DNA from: Bacillota bacterium
Lineage (GTDB): Bacteria > Bacillota > UBA4882 > UBA8346
Length of the DNA: 53,587 bases
Reading direction: 5' to 3'
NCBI GenBank assembly: GCA_023402395.1
Contig: JAEYGI010000001.1
Span: 1-53,587, forward strand
The position numbers were made by a program, and so were the translations under genes. Positions within the stretch are counted from its first letter, which is position 1, and the number at the start of each line of letters is the position of its first letter. Below the pieces are notes generated by a model. The model was given only the letters and a program-made list of their open reading frames with translations, had not been told where the DNA came from and searched no databases. Below, piece after piece: positions 17,394 to 25,222 of the stretch.

Positions 17394-17628
17394 GCCGTAG
17401 TTCCGGCGAGGACCGCCGAAGCTTCGGCAACTCATGCCGTAATTGCGGCAAACGATGCCGTTGCTTCGGCATTAGGTGCCGCCTAAACGGCAAGGCATGC
17501 CTATTGTTTGGCATTAGGCGCCGCTTAAACGGCAATGGATGCCGTAGTTCCGGCAACGGATGCCGGAGGATCGGCGAGACATGCCGTTGCTTCGGCATTG
17601 AGTGCCGTGGCCGCGGCGAGGGGCGCCG
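17394..17628. repeat. 21-bp-phased array of GCCG-N6-CGGC units
   Basis: GCCG (or a close variant) starts at 17394, 17415, 17436, 17457, 17478, 17499, 17520, 17541, 17562, 17583, 17604 and 17625: twelve units with no drift. Most units contain TGCCG, six variable bases, then CGGCA, a small hairpin or palindrome per repeat. Stops break the plus frame, and the minus frame encodes a monotonous RHPLPEL-type heptapeptide with no start context, so the repeat appears to act as DNA or RNA. It sits upstream of the β-propeller gene and beside a terminator. Confidence 0.85.
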
Positions 17629-17633
17629 CAGTA

Positions 17634-17670
17634 AAAACCGCCCCAGAACCGAAGTTTCCGGGGCGGTTTT
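17634..17670 (-). terminator. bidirectional terminator
   Basis: AAAACCGCCCC and GGGGCGGTTTT pair around a 15-base loop that has its own small stem. On the minus strand the hairpin is followed by a T run, so it can end the receiver-domain transcript that arrives from 17843. Confidence 0.65.
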
Positions 17671-17698
17671 GGGAGTTATCCATTATCGCCAGATTTAT

Positions 17699-17842
17699 AT
17701 ATATCGCAATAAGTCTTTTAAATACCGTAAATATTGCGACATATTTTCCTTGATTCATAAGATGGAAAAAGTTCGATCATTTGTTCATTCACAGCCGAGG
17801 CTTAGGGATCTGTTGCTTATTTTTAAAACTTTTTCATCTTAT
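17699..17842 (-). repeat. paired-hairpin element, type B, copy 2 (inverted)
   Basis: Reverse of the element at 10455-10598. Stems are ATATATCGCAAT (17699-17710) with 17733-17744, and ATAAGATGGAAAAAGTT (17757-17773) with 17827-17842. The spacer again reads ATGAATCAAGG on the minus strand. Its edge touches the stop codon of the receiver-domain gene. Loop sequences differ from the other copy while the stems are kept. Confidence 0.8.
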
Positions 17843-18319
17843 CTAGCGGGCGATGGCTTTCAATGTTTCCAGCAACGAGCCGAGCTTCGTCTGGAGTTTG
17901 GCATCGGTGTAAGGCTTGACGATGGTGCCAGTGGGGCCGCCCAGGCCGGGAGCGGCGACGGCCTGCTTCAGTTCCGGCCGGTCCATCGGGATCATCAGCA
18001 GAAAAGGAATGGAGCGGGTATGGGCGGCGAGCCGCATTTTTTTCAAAAGCTCCAGGCCGGTCTCGGATGAAAGCTCCCAGTCGCTGATGACCAGCGCGTA
18101 CTGTTGTTCGGACAACATAATCAGGGCGGTCTGGATATCCGGCGCTTCATCAATCCGGGAGAAACCGCTGGCCAGCAATTGATGGCGGGTCATCCGCCGC
18201 GCCGTTTCGTAATTATCGACTACCAGAACCTTCGGCTCCGGCGCGGCGCGGCTGATAGAGAACTGGAGCGGCACAATCAGGGAGAGAATCGCGATCAGGA
18301 GCCACAATCGCTTCGGCAT
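17843..18319 (-). CDS. response-regulator receiver domain behind a signal sequence
   Basis: A 158-residue protein with an N-terminal export signal or anchor (MPKRLWLLIAILSLIVPLQF, then SISRAAPEP) fused directly to a CheY-like receiver domain (about 33-155). The phospho-acceptor Asp is in VISDWELSS and the conserved Lys in TIVKPYT; the first acidic pair is DN (VLVVDNYETAR) rather than DD. The start is the ATG at 18319 behind GAGGAGG. Receivers normally work in the cytoplasm, so a secretory N-terminus is odd. No histidine kinase is adjacent. A cytoplasmic start further in would lack a ribosome binding site. Confidence 0.8.
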   Translation of the reverse strand: MPKRLWLLIAILSLIVPLQFSISRAAPEPKVLVVDNYETARRMTRHQLLASGFSRIDEAPDIQTALIMLSEQQYALVISDWELSSETGLELLKKMRLAAHTRSIPFLLMIPMDRPELKQAVAAPGLGGPTGTIVKPYTDAKLQTKLGSLLETLKAIAR

Positions 18320-18598
18320 GACGGCCTCCTCTTCCATGGGCCGGGATGGGGCACCGCTTGAAATCCCGGCTGCCTAAAAATCCGTTACTTTGAATATCGG
18401 CTTGCCGCCGGATTCGGTTAAGCAAAATCAAAAAAATGGCGATTAAATTTGGCTGATGGTTGGATTAAGGAACGATGAAACGGCAATGCCGCCGCTTTTT
18501 TAAACCTCTTTTTTGATGAAAAGTTAATGTCCGCCCTTTCTCAGGCTATGATACGATAGGGCAAATCGTGCCAATATTTTTATAAAGGAGGAATTGCT

Positions 18599-18931
18599 AT
18601 GGACGAATTATTTCCCGAACCCATTTTAAACCTTCCCGAGGCCGATATCCGGTTGCCGGGAATCGCGGCGTACCTGGCGCAGGGCGAGGATCATCAGATC
18701 ATTTTCATGCAATTTGCCGAAACGGTGGATCTCCCGGAACATTCCCACGCCTGCCAGTGGGGGATCGTTTTGGAAGGGGAAATTGAGTTGACCATCGGCG
18801 GCGTGACCAAAATCTACCGCAAAGGAGATCGTTATTTCATTCCGGACGAGGTGAAGCATTCCGGGAAAATTTACGCCGGATACGCCGATATGACCTTCTT
18901 CGGACAGAAGGACCGGTACGGCAGGAAATAA
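18599..18931 (+). CDS. cupin-domain protein
   Basis: A 110-residue single-domain cupin. The two cupin motifs are visible: LPEHSHACQWGIVLEGEIEL (His-x-His ligand set and Glu-rich strand) and GDRYFIPDEVKHSG with the second His. Small cupins bind a metal and act as isomerases, dioxygenases or ligand sensors; which applies here is unknown. It is preceded by AAAGGAGGAATTGCT and followed within 35 bases by a strong terminator, so it forms its own transcript. Confidence 0.85.
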   Translation: MDELFPEPILNLPEADIRLPGIAAYLAQGEDHQIIFMQFAETVDLPEHSHACQWGIVLEGEIELTIGGVTKIYRKGDRYFIPDEVKHSGKIYAGYADMTFFGQKDRYGRK

Positions 18932-18960
18932 CGGTGAGGGCTCCGAGTGAAGCGCAAAAA

Positions 18961-18996
18961 CCGACGGCTTTTGCGGTAAACCGCAAGAGCCGTCGG
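18961..18996 (+). terminator. hairpin terminator
   Basis: A 16-bp stem CCGACGGCTTTTGCGG / CCGCAAGAGCCGTCGG with a TAAA loop, flanked by an A tract on the left. It sits between the convergent cupin and HepT genes and probably stops transcription from both sides. Confidence 0.75.
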
Positions 18997-19008
18997 CTTC
19001 GATGGGAT

Positions 19009-19446
19009 TCATGGGATACGGTTGGCTTCTTTGACGTATTTTAAGAGTAAAGCCGTTAATTCTTTGATGTCCTGGCGCCGGTCGCGGAGGATCGCATACA
19101 GTTCGGCGCCGTCAATCTCATTATACATATGGGTCAAACGGTTCCGGTAACCGGCCATTCCTTTGACCCGCTCGAAAAAGTCATCGGGAATGATTCCGTT
19201 CCGGTTCAGTAATACCAGGATCTCCCGGTAATCCCCGGGTTTGCCTAGGCCGGATTTGACCAGAATATGCCGTCCGATGTCAAAGATGGCTTCCAGGCTG
19301 ATGCGGAGATAATGCTCGGCAATAGCATAATTATCGGAGTCCCGTAGAAAATCCGCCAAGGGGAATTCGGCGAACTTTTCCAACCGGCGCAGCGATCTAT
19401 CGATCAGGGCGGCCCGGTCATATATCAATTCGGTTCGAATCGTCAT
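19009..19446 (-). CDS. HepT-like toxin (DUF86/HEPN RNase family)
   Basis: A 145-residue helical protein. The HepT active-site motif RX4HXY is present as YRNRLTHMYNEI near residue 100, and the helix SLEAIFDIGRHILVKSG is typical of the family. HepT is an RNase-type toxin that is silenced when its MNT partner modifies the Tyr of that motif. Its ATG overlaps the stop of the upstream nucleotidyltransferase gene by four bases (ATGA), showing translational coupling. This pair is unrelated in sequence to the HEPN/MNT pair at 2487-3195. Confidence 0.9.
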   Translation of the reverse strand: MTIRTELIYDRAALIDRSLRRLEKFAEFPLADFLRDSDNYAIAEHYLRISLEAIFDIGRHILVKSGLGKPGDYREILVLLNRNGIIPDDFFERVKGMAGYRNRLTHMYNEIDGAELYAILRDRRQDIKELTALLLKYVKEANRIP

Positions 19447-19841
19447 TGGCCCGACTCCCCGCTAAAATTGGCGGCGATATCCTCATGCATCATCCGGTTG
19501 ACGACCGCGAAATCCAGGTAATTTCGGATTAATTCATCCTCAAAGTCGGTTCGAATCTCCGGGTCCCGGTCATAGATTACCCGACCTTCCCGGACGATTT
19601 GAAACGCAAAGGCCGGCGGAACGCGGCGCAGGTCCACCAGGTCCACTTCGCGGGAGAGAAACTGTTTAATATCAAAATAAAGCGCGCCGTTGTCAGGATG
19701 ATTTTCCTTGCGGTTGCTCAGATAAGCCAGGTCGATGTCGCTTTCGTCCGTAAAACCGCCGTCGGCGAACGAACCGAATAGGTAGAAGGCGGTGAGTTGG
19801 TATTTGGCGGCGAGCCGCTGCAATTGGTCGGGCTGTAGCAT
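19443..19841 (-). CDS. MntA-like nucleotidyltransferase antitoxin
   Basis: A 132-residue minimal nucleotidyltransferase. Residues about 19-41 carry FYLFGSFADGGFTDESDIDL, with GS, the Asp pair and the family's T/S-x-x-SDIDL. The third acidic strand is VDLVDL. In characterised MntA/HepT systems this protein adds AMP to the toxin Tyr. The gene precedes hepT with a 4-bp overlap. C-terminal helices (DELIRNYLDFAVVNRMM) probably bind the toxin. Confidence 0.9.
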   Translation of the reverse strand: MLQPDQLQRLAAKYQLTAFYLFGSFADGGFTDESDIDLAYLSNRKENHPDNGALYFDIKQFLSREVDLVDLRRVPPAFAFQIVREGRVIYDRDPEIRTDFEDELIRNYLDFAVVNRMMHEDIAANFSGESGQ

Positions 19842-20146
19842 CCGGTTTACCTCGATCTGCCTTTCTTGATTACCAGTATAGCACTGCGGCCCTAATTCTT
19901 CCAGATTTTCTTCGTCTGTTTCCGGAAGTTTCAGTTAACTTCGTTACTTGTTTCATCGAAAACGGATGGAGTTCTTGAGCGTCCAGAAAAATTCGTAACA
20001 ACAAAGGGAAATGCTGTAGAATGTTGAAAGATATAGGATAAGTCATCCGTCATCGCGGGCCGGAGCCTGGCCGTTCCTAACTTTGCATGGTTAGAATGGC
20101 CGAATCAGTTTCGGCCGGTTGAAATAATCGGTGAGGAGTGTCTGCC
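19842..20146. other. intergenic region with no gene
   Basis: Divergent spacer between mntA and the dehydrogenase gene. It is AT-rich near 20020-20045 (GATATAGGATAAG), a possible promoter for the plus-strand genes, and has a weak hairpin around CCTAACTTTGCATGGTTAG. I see no coding sequence or repeat family here. Confidence 0.4.
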
Positions 20147-20893
20147 ATGAGCGATTCCAAAGTGATCCTGATTACCGGTTCCTCCCGGGGGATCGGGGCG
20201 GAGCTGTTGCGGGGATTTGCCGGGCAAGGGTTTCAGGTGATTCTCAACTATTCCAGGGCGGAGTCCGAGGCCGAGACTTTGCAGCGGGAAGTGTCGGCCT
20301 CCGGCGGAACGGTGCTGAAAGTTCAGGCCGACGTCTCGGACCGGACTCAGGTCCGGGCGATGTTCGACCGGGCGGAGCAAGAGTTCGGACCGGTCGGTAT
20401 CCTGATTAACAACGCCAGTCTTAATCTGGACGGTCCGTTTCTGACCATGGACGATGAACAATGGCGCCGGGTATTGGATGTCAACCTCACCGGAACTTTT
20501 ATCTGTTCCCAGGAATATGCCCTGCGCTTCAAGGGGGAAGACGGACAAATCATCAATCTCGGGGCCTCGACCGGACTCAGCGGTCGGAAAAACGGCGCCA
20601 ACTATTGCAGCGCCAAGGCGGGGGTGATTACGCTGACCAAGTGCCTCGCGCTGGAGCTGGCGCCCAGAATTAAAGTGAACTGCGTCATCCCCGGCTATAT
20701 CGACACCGAGGAAGTGATCACCCGCTACCGTCTGGATGACCGGGAGACCAGGGAACGGTTGCTGCAAAGCATTCCGCTCGGCCGGTTGGGGACGACCGGG
20801 GATGTGTTCCGTACCGTCAATTTCCTGGTGAACGAGGCGACCTACATCACCGGGCAGAACTTCTTCATCAACGGCGGGAATTATTTGCGATAA
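20147..20893 (+). CDS. short-chain dehydrogenase/reductase (SDR)
   Basis: A 248-residue classical SDR. The cofactor motif TGSSRGIGAE (about 10-19), NNAS (about 88), the catalytic Ser in LGASTGLSG and the YxxxK pair in ANYCSAKAGV are intact, as is the terminal GQNFFINGG. It resembles FabG-type 3-oxoacyl-ACP reductases, but no fatty-acid genes are near, so the substrate is open. The ATG at 20147 has GAGGAG eight bases upstream; a GTG three codons earlier is less likely. It is followed after 23 bases by the PNPOx-like gene. Confidence 0.9.
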   Translation: MSDSKVILITGSSRGIGAELLRGFAGQGFQVILNYSRAESEAETLQREVSASGGTVLKVQADVSDRTQVRAMFDRAEQEFGPVGILINNASLNLDGPFLTMDDEQWRRVLDVNLTGTFICSQEYALRFKGEDGQIINLGASTGLSGRKNGANYCSAKAGVITLTKCLALELAPRIKVNCVIPGYIDTEEVITRYRLDDRETRERLLQSIPLGRLGTTGDVFRTVNFLVNEATYITGQNFFINGGNYLR

Positions 20894-20916
20894 AATCAGG
20901 GTGGAGGAACTGTTTC

Positions 20917-21393
20917 ATGGAAACGCTGCCATACCATGAACTTGAAGAAGAGACCATCAACTTCATCGGTCAAGCCAACCGGATGGTCCTGGCGACCTGC
21001 GCGCAAAGCCGGGTAACTGCCCGGACGATGAGCGTCATCAACCGGGGGCTCGTCATCTGTTTCCAAACCGATCTGGAATATACCAAGACCGGACAGATCC
21101 GGCAAAACCCCAATGTCGCCCCGTGCGCCGGGAATATGCAATTGGAAGGAACGGCCCGGTTCGCCGGACCCCCACTGGCGGATCCGTGGTTTGCCGAAAA
21201 TTACCGGAGAGTTCATGAGCGCGCCTTCCAGAAATATTCCCACTTGGAAAGCGACGTGATCATTGAGGTCGAACCGCGACTGGTGACCTTCTGGAAGTAT
21301 GACGCCGGCCATAATCCGTACCGGGACTATCTGGACCTGGTTGAACGCCGGGCGTACCGCGAGGTTTATGAAAAAGCCTTGACCCGGAGTTGA
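20917..21393 (+). CDS. pyridoxamine 5'-phosphate oxidase-like flavoprotein
   Basis: A 158-residue split-barrel protein of the PNPOx-like superfamily (small FMN- or F420-binding proteins). The early strand MVLATCAQSRVTARTMSVIN and the middle block KTGQIRQNPNVAPCAG are the usual flavin-phosphate-binding region. The enzyme reaction is not known; many of these are stress-related reductases. It lies 23 bases after the dehydrogenase and 45 before the methyltransferase, so the three may form an operon. Confidence 0.82.
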   Translation: METLPYHELEEETINFIGQANRMVLATCAQSRVTARTMSVINRGLVICFQTDLEYTKTGQIRQNPNVAPCAGNMQLEGTARFAGPPLADPWFAENYRRVHERAFQKYSHLESDVIIEVEPRLVTFWKYDAGHNPYRDYLDLVERRAYREVYEKALTRS

Positions 21394-21438
21394 TCAACCA
21401 GCCTCCTCGCTATCAGGTTGCAGGAAGGTGACTCGCCC

Positions 21439-22152
21439 ATGGACAATGCCTATGATGTTTTCGCCGAATTCTACGATGAGTATATCGCGCATAGCGTGCC
21501 GCTGCTTCATAGGAAATATCTGAACCTAACCAAAGTGATCTTGGAGAAGTTTAAACCGAGGCCCGGCCGAATTCTTGATGCCACTTGTGGCACGGGGATT
21601 CTGATGCGGTTGTTGCAAACCGAAGGCTTCGACGTGGAAGGGATGGATCTCAGCCCCGCCATGCTGAATAAAGCGCGGGAGAAAGGGCTTGCGGTCCATC
21701 AGGGGGATCTCCGCCACTTCGATCTGGGGCAGGGGTACGATCTGATCTTGTGTTTTGATTCTTTAGGCCATCTCACCACCGGGCGGGATCTGTCCGCCGC
21801 AATGCAAGCGATCGGCCGCCATTTAAATCCGGGCGGTCTGTTCCTCTGTGACGGCGGCACCCGGGCCAAAGCCAGCCGGATGATCGGGCAGGAGTTTACC
21901 TACGACTCGGAACCGTATTCGTTTGTCTGGCGCAATTCGCGCCAGGATGATGACTTGATCGGGGTAGAGATGGTGATCACTGAAAAACAAAGTGGCCGGG
22001 AGTATCTGGCGCAATATCGGTTACGGGGACACGATATCGAGGATATGGTGGCGGCGCTTGAGGGTACCGGTATGAGAGTGGTATTCGCGACGCTGGAGCC
22101 AATGGTCAAAAAGAACGGGTCGTTTGTATTCTGCTGCCGAAAAGAGGGATGA
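21439..22152 (+). CDS. class I SAM-dependent methyltransferase
   Basis: A 237-residue cytoplasmic methyltransferase. SAM-binding motif I is ILDATCGTGILMRLL (about 46-60), followed by the acidic residue in EGMDLSPAML, and motif IV is YDLILCFDSLGHL. The opening YDVFAEFYDEYIAH is common in ubiquinone/menaquinone-type and small-molecule methyltransferases. I choose the ATG at 21439 after GGAAGGTGACTCGCCC over the TTG seven codons earlier. It closes the three-gene series beginning at 20147. The substrate is not predictable. Confidence 0.88.
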   Translation: MDNAYDVFAEFYDEYIAHSVPLLHRKYLNLTKVILEKFKPRPGRILDATCGTGILMRLLQTEGFDVEGMDLSPAMLNKAREKGLAVHQGDLRHFDLGQGYDLILCFDSLGHLTTGRDLSAAMQAIGRHLNPGGLFLCDGGTRAKASRMIGQEFTYDSEPYSFVWRNSRQDDDLIGVEMVITEKQSGREYLAQYRLRGHDIEDMVAALEGTGMRVVFATLEPMVKKNGSFVFCCRKEG

Positions 22153-22196
22153 CCGACGGGCAAAGGACGGCCAGTGGCGGGATCTGAACGCGTTGC

Positions 22197-23645
22197 TCAA
22201 TATTTCAGCCGGAATTGAAACTCAATGACCTCTTTGGCCACGTCCCAGCCGAGGACCAGTTTGATACAGCAGACTTCCCGGACCAATCCCGTCACCTGGC
22301 TGGTCCAGCTGCTGTTCCGCAGGCTGTAGGATCCTTTGTTAAGAATGCTGTAATGCTCGGTCAAGGGAATATTTAAGTTGTAGAGCAGGTTGCCTCCCAG
22401 CCGGTAATTGTTGATGATGAAGAAGGGATCCTCAAGCTTCATCCAGTCTTCCTCCGAACCGGAAATCTCCTCAAAGTGCTGATAACTCAGGTTAAAACGG
22501 GAGTTGGCCCGGTAATCGAGGCGGAAGCCTCCGTAAACGCCTTGCGGAGTCCCATCGGATTCGGTTTTTGACAAATAGCGGATATTGGTTCCCATTTGCC
22601 ATTCGCCGTGCTTGGTCCGCCAGGCCCGACGCGTCAAGCCCAGGCCGAACTCGTGTTCCGGGTCGGAAACCAGGTCGGTTTTGCCGTCGACGTTAAAAGC
22701 ATAATTCGGGAAATGGATCTCGTAACGATTGAGCAGGCTCAGGAACCCGTTGGAATTAAACTCGACTTCGGCGAGATCGGCGTAGCGATCCCAATAGTAC
22801 TTCATGCCCACCGCCAGCTTTGACGGGCGTACCGTATTGACCTCGATGCGTAAGCGCAAACTACGCCGGAGTCCCTGCGATTTGGTGAATTCCTCATCGT
22901 CGAAGGCTGCTTCGCCGCCCTGATTGGAGCTCATGTCGAACTTGGGCATATTCTGGCCCTGCTTCAGGGTCAGACTGGGCAGGTAAAAGACGGGGAAGCC
23001 GATCACCCGAAAAATTACTTTTTTCATAATAATATCGTCGCCGACGATCCGCATCGTTTGGGCGTCGAAAATATAATCAGGTCGATCAGTCCGGGGGCAG
23101 CGGGTCAATCCGGCCCGGGCGATGGTGGTTCCGTCATCATCCAGGAACGCCGCGTCGCCATGGAGCAGAAAATCGCGGTCCGAACCGGAGATCCGGCCCC
23201 GGAACGGCCCGATCCGGCCATTGCCGTCCGGGCCGTAGAAGTTATACTCGATCAGGTCCGAGGTATACTCTTCGTGGTTGGACGCCAGCAGCACCCGGCC
23301 GGAGGCCGTGGCCAAGCCGGTATTGTGGTCGAAGCGGAGTTCGTCGGCGGTGATCATCACACCGGTTTTGGTCAGACGGATATGCCCGACGGCTTCAGTG
23401 ACCCGTTCGTTCCCATAATGCGTCAGGGAATCGGCCTCAATGATAATGTTGTCAATGGCCATCCGGACCGGATCGCTGGCCGTGATCTGATTGGTTGCCG
23501 GATCGTAGGAGACATGTCCGTTCGTCTCGATGGCGATATCGAGTTGGTCAAACCGTTTCAGATCCGCTCCGCTGTATCCCCAAGTCCGGGTAGATGCCGG
23601 AGCTATTGCCAAAAAGGCCAGGATGAACAAAAATAGCCGTTTCAC
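22197..23645 (-). CDS. LptD/OstA-like outer-membrane LPS-transport protein
   Basis: A 482-residue exported protein. After a signal peptide, residues about 35-135 form OstA-type β-jellyroll strands (QITASDPVRMAIDNIIIEAD, ITADELRFDHNTGLATASGR). The LptD-like stretch GFPVFYLPSLTLKQGQ follows, then amphipathic strands. The chain ends in EFQFRLKY, an aromatic β-barrel terminus. LptD places LPS in the outer leaflet of the outer membrane. At 482 residues it is much shorter than proteobacterial LptD (about 780), so the barrel is reduced or this is a shorter relative. It starts with GTG. Its presence is direct evidence for an outer membrane. Confidence 0.78.
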   Translation of the reverse strand: MKRLFLFILAFLAIAPASTRTWGYSGADLKRFDQLDIAIETNGHVSYDPATNQITASDPVRMAIDNIIIEADSLTHYGNERVTEAVGHIRLTKTGVMITADELRFDHNTGLATASGRVLLASNHEEYTSDLIEYNFYGPDGNGRIGPFRGRISGSDRDFLLHGDAAFLDDDGTTIARAGLTRCPRTDRPDYIFDAQTMRIVGDDIIMKKVIFRVIGFPVFYLPSLTLKQGQNMPKFDMSSNQGGEAAFDDEEFTKSQGLRRSLRLRIEVNTVRPSKLAVGMKYYWDRYADLAEVEFNSNGFLSLLNRYEIHFPNYAFNVDGKTDLVSDPEHEFGLGLTRRAWRTKHGEWQMGTNIRYLSKTESDGTPQGVYGGFRLDYRANSRFNLSYQHFEEISGSEEDWMKLEDPFFIINNYRLGGNLLYNLNIPLTEHYSILNKGSYSLRNSSWTSQVTGLVREVCCIKLVLGWDVAKEVIEFQFRLKY

Positions 23646-23841
23646 GAATTTTTTGAAACCCCCGCGATTTTCATGTTGCCCGCGATCGAAAACATTCGAC
23701 CGGCATCATAATGATTCAAAGTAAGGGCCGAATGAAAAAACGGCCGGATCGGTGCGAATCAGCCCATGGATCAAAAAGCCGCTCACAATATCAAAGAAAC
23801 ATAATATACTATAGCAGCTTGAAAAGGAAGGGGGATAGGCT

Positions 23842-24021
23842 ATGAACGATATCCGCGACCTTCCGGGAGTTGATCGCACCGGCAACCTGCTTGACCAAGG
23901 AGTCGTTACCGCCACATCCACCGTTGTTTCTTTGCTTGGGATCGACTTATTGGGCATCAGGCAGCTCCGCGTCGTCACCACCCTTGAAACCTGGTTGAAA
24001 TGCGCTGAATACGTATGGTAG
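23842..24021 (+). CDS. small protein of 59 residues, unknown
   Basis: A short gene supported by context: GGAAGGGGGATAGGCT precedes the ATG, a TATACT box at 23805-23810 with CTCACA 17 bases upstream could be its promoter, and a terminator hairpin begins 29 bases after the stop. The product starts MNDIRDLPGVDRTGNLLDQG, has a hydrophobic middle (TVVSLLGIDLLGI) and ends in AEYVW. I do not recognise a family. It lies divergent from the LptD-like gene. Confidence 0.5.
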   Translation: MNDIRDLPGVDRTGNLLDQGVVTATSTVVSLLGIDLLGIRQLRVVTTLETWLKCAEYVW

Positions 24022-24050
24022 CCGGAATTATACAATCGTTGATGCTGAAT

Positions 24051-24072
24051 GGGCTGTCCGCAAGGACAGCCC
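24051..24072 (+). terminator. Rho-independent terminator
   Basis: GGGCTGTCC/GGACAGCCC with a GCAA loop and a following TTTAAGTT. It closes the small gene that ends at 24021. Confidence 0.7.
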
Positions 24073-24275
24073 TTTAAGTTGGGAAAACGGGAAAAAGATG
24101 AGAAAGTTCCGTGGTGGTGGACCTATAAGGAGATATTCGGGAAAGGCACGGGGAACCCTTCCTTAGGCAGCCTACGGGTTGATGAATAAAATGTAACAAA
24201 TGACCGGTACCAGTCTGTTCTTTACTGATACAGGCGTTTGCGGTTTGACAGTTAAGTATTTCCGGTATATCCTGA

Positions 24276-24944
24276 TTATCCCACCAGGTTCTCCGGTTGC
24301 TCCGCTTGTGCCGCTTTAGCAACCCGGATTGCGCCTTTTTCCAGCCGGGTCCACTGGCGGTCCTGCACCATGAAGATTGCCGGCCGGATCATCTGGATCC
24401 GGGCGAAACGGCCTCCTTCGTGAAAACCCTCCACCTCGAAGACCTCACTCATGGCCTCGTTTTGATGAGCCCGGTCATCGTAAATCATTCCAATGCGGGG
24501 AATGACTAGATAATGATAGGGGGTTTTGGAGGGAATTACCCAATAATTGCCCCGTCCTTTGGCGAAATTGGGGCCCGGCCTCCGATCGGGCCGATTGACC
24601 GCTTCCACCCGCTCCGGGCCGTATTTATCGCGGAAGGCGTTATTGGCCTCGGGCCGTTCGGCGGCGCGGTTATAATCCTCAATGAACTGTTTGACGGACT
24701 CGGTTACCGTATAGCCGTCATGGGCCAGGTCGGCGATGAGGCTGTTTAAGTGATCGGTGGATTCGATCTGATGCCGGAGCGAATTGATCTGCTCCCGGCA
24801 AGCGTCAAGCTGGGAGCGGAGTTCATTGACCGAAGTTTTTAAGGCGGCGATCTCCGCGTCGCGTTCGTCGAATTCCTGGCGGATTTTTTGGTTGATGACT
24901 TCGACGAACTTGATCAGAATGCGTTGATGGCGATTGTCGTCCAT
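24276..24944 (-). CDS. coiled-coil protein of unknown function (222 aa)
   Basis: Residues about 8-70 form a coiled coil with heptad spacing (IAALKTSVNELRSQLDACRE), a helical link follows, and about 125-205 form a compact β-rich domain (NYWVIPSKTPYHYLVIPRIG, VFEVEGFHEGG). The start at 24944 has AAGGAGCCGAAT before the ATG. I do not recognise the family. The long coil suggests oligomerisation or tethering; no signal peptide or membrane helix is present, so it is cytoplasmic. It is divergent from the nucleoid-associated protein gene. Confidence 0.72.
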   Translation of the reverse strand: MDDNRHQRILIKFVEVINQKIRQEFDERDAEIAALKTSVNELRSQLDACREQINSLRHQIESTDHLNSLIADLAHDGYTVTESVKQFIEDYNRAAERPEANNAFRDKYGPERVEAVNRPDRRPGPNFAKGRGNYWVIPSKTPYHYLVIPRIGMIYDDRAHQNEAMSEVFEVEGFHEGGRFARIQMIRPAIFMVQDRQWTRLEKGAIRVAKAAQAEQPENLVG

Positions 24945-25222
24945 ATTCGGCTCCTTGGATGCATAGGAAATGACTTCCCGGCGGACCCCCCCTTCCGTTT
25001 GGCGGCGGGTTAATGTTATCCGCAGGGTTCAGGCCGAAACCGGCCCCGGTTTTAGCCGTTCGGCGCGGTTCGGGGTTACGCGGTTCTCCGGTGTATGATA
25101 TGATTATCGGAAAAGCCGCCGTTTGAAAAAAGTGTTTTTTGAAATTTTGCGCGCCGGATGGCGGTTGGAGTTTTTTTCAGCGCGAAAGCGCAGCGTTCAC
25201 TGGCGTAGACGGGAGAGAAATC

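Noticed and set aside
17394..17628. CRISPR array
   Set aside because: Units are only 21 bp with a 4-5 base conserved part and no constant repeat/spacer division; no cas genes in the window.
19550..19570. GGTTCGAATC, reminiscent of a tRNA T-loop
   Set aside because: It lies inside the MntA coding sequence, and no acceptor or anticodon arms can be formed around it.
24074..24322. 82-codon minus-strand ORF
   Set aside because: It overlaps the end of the coiled-coil gene in another frame, has no ribosome binding site and no protein-like pattern.
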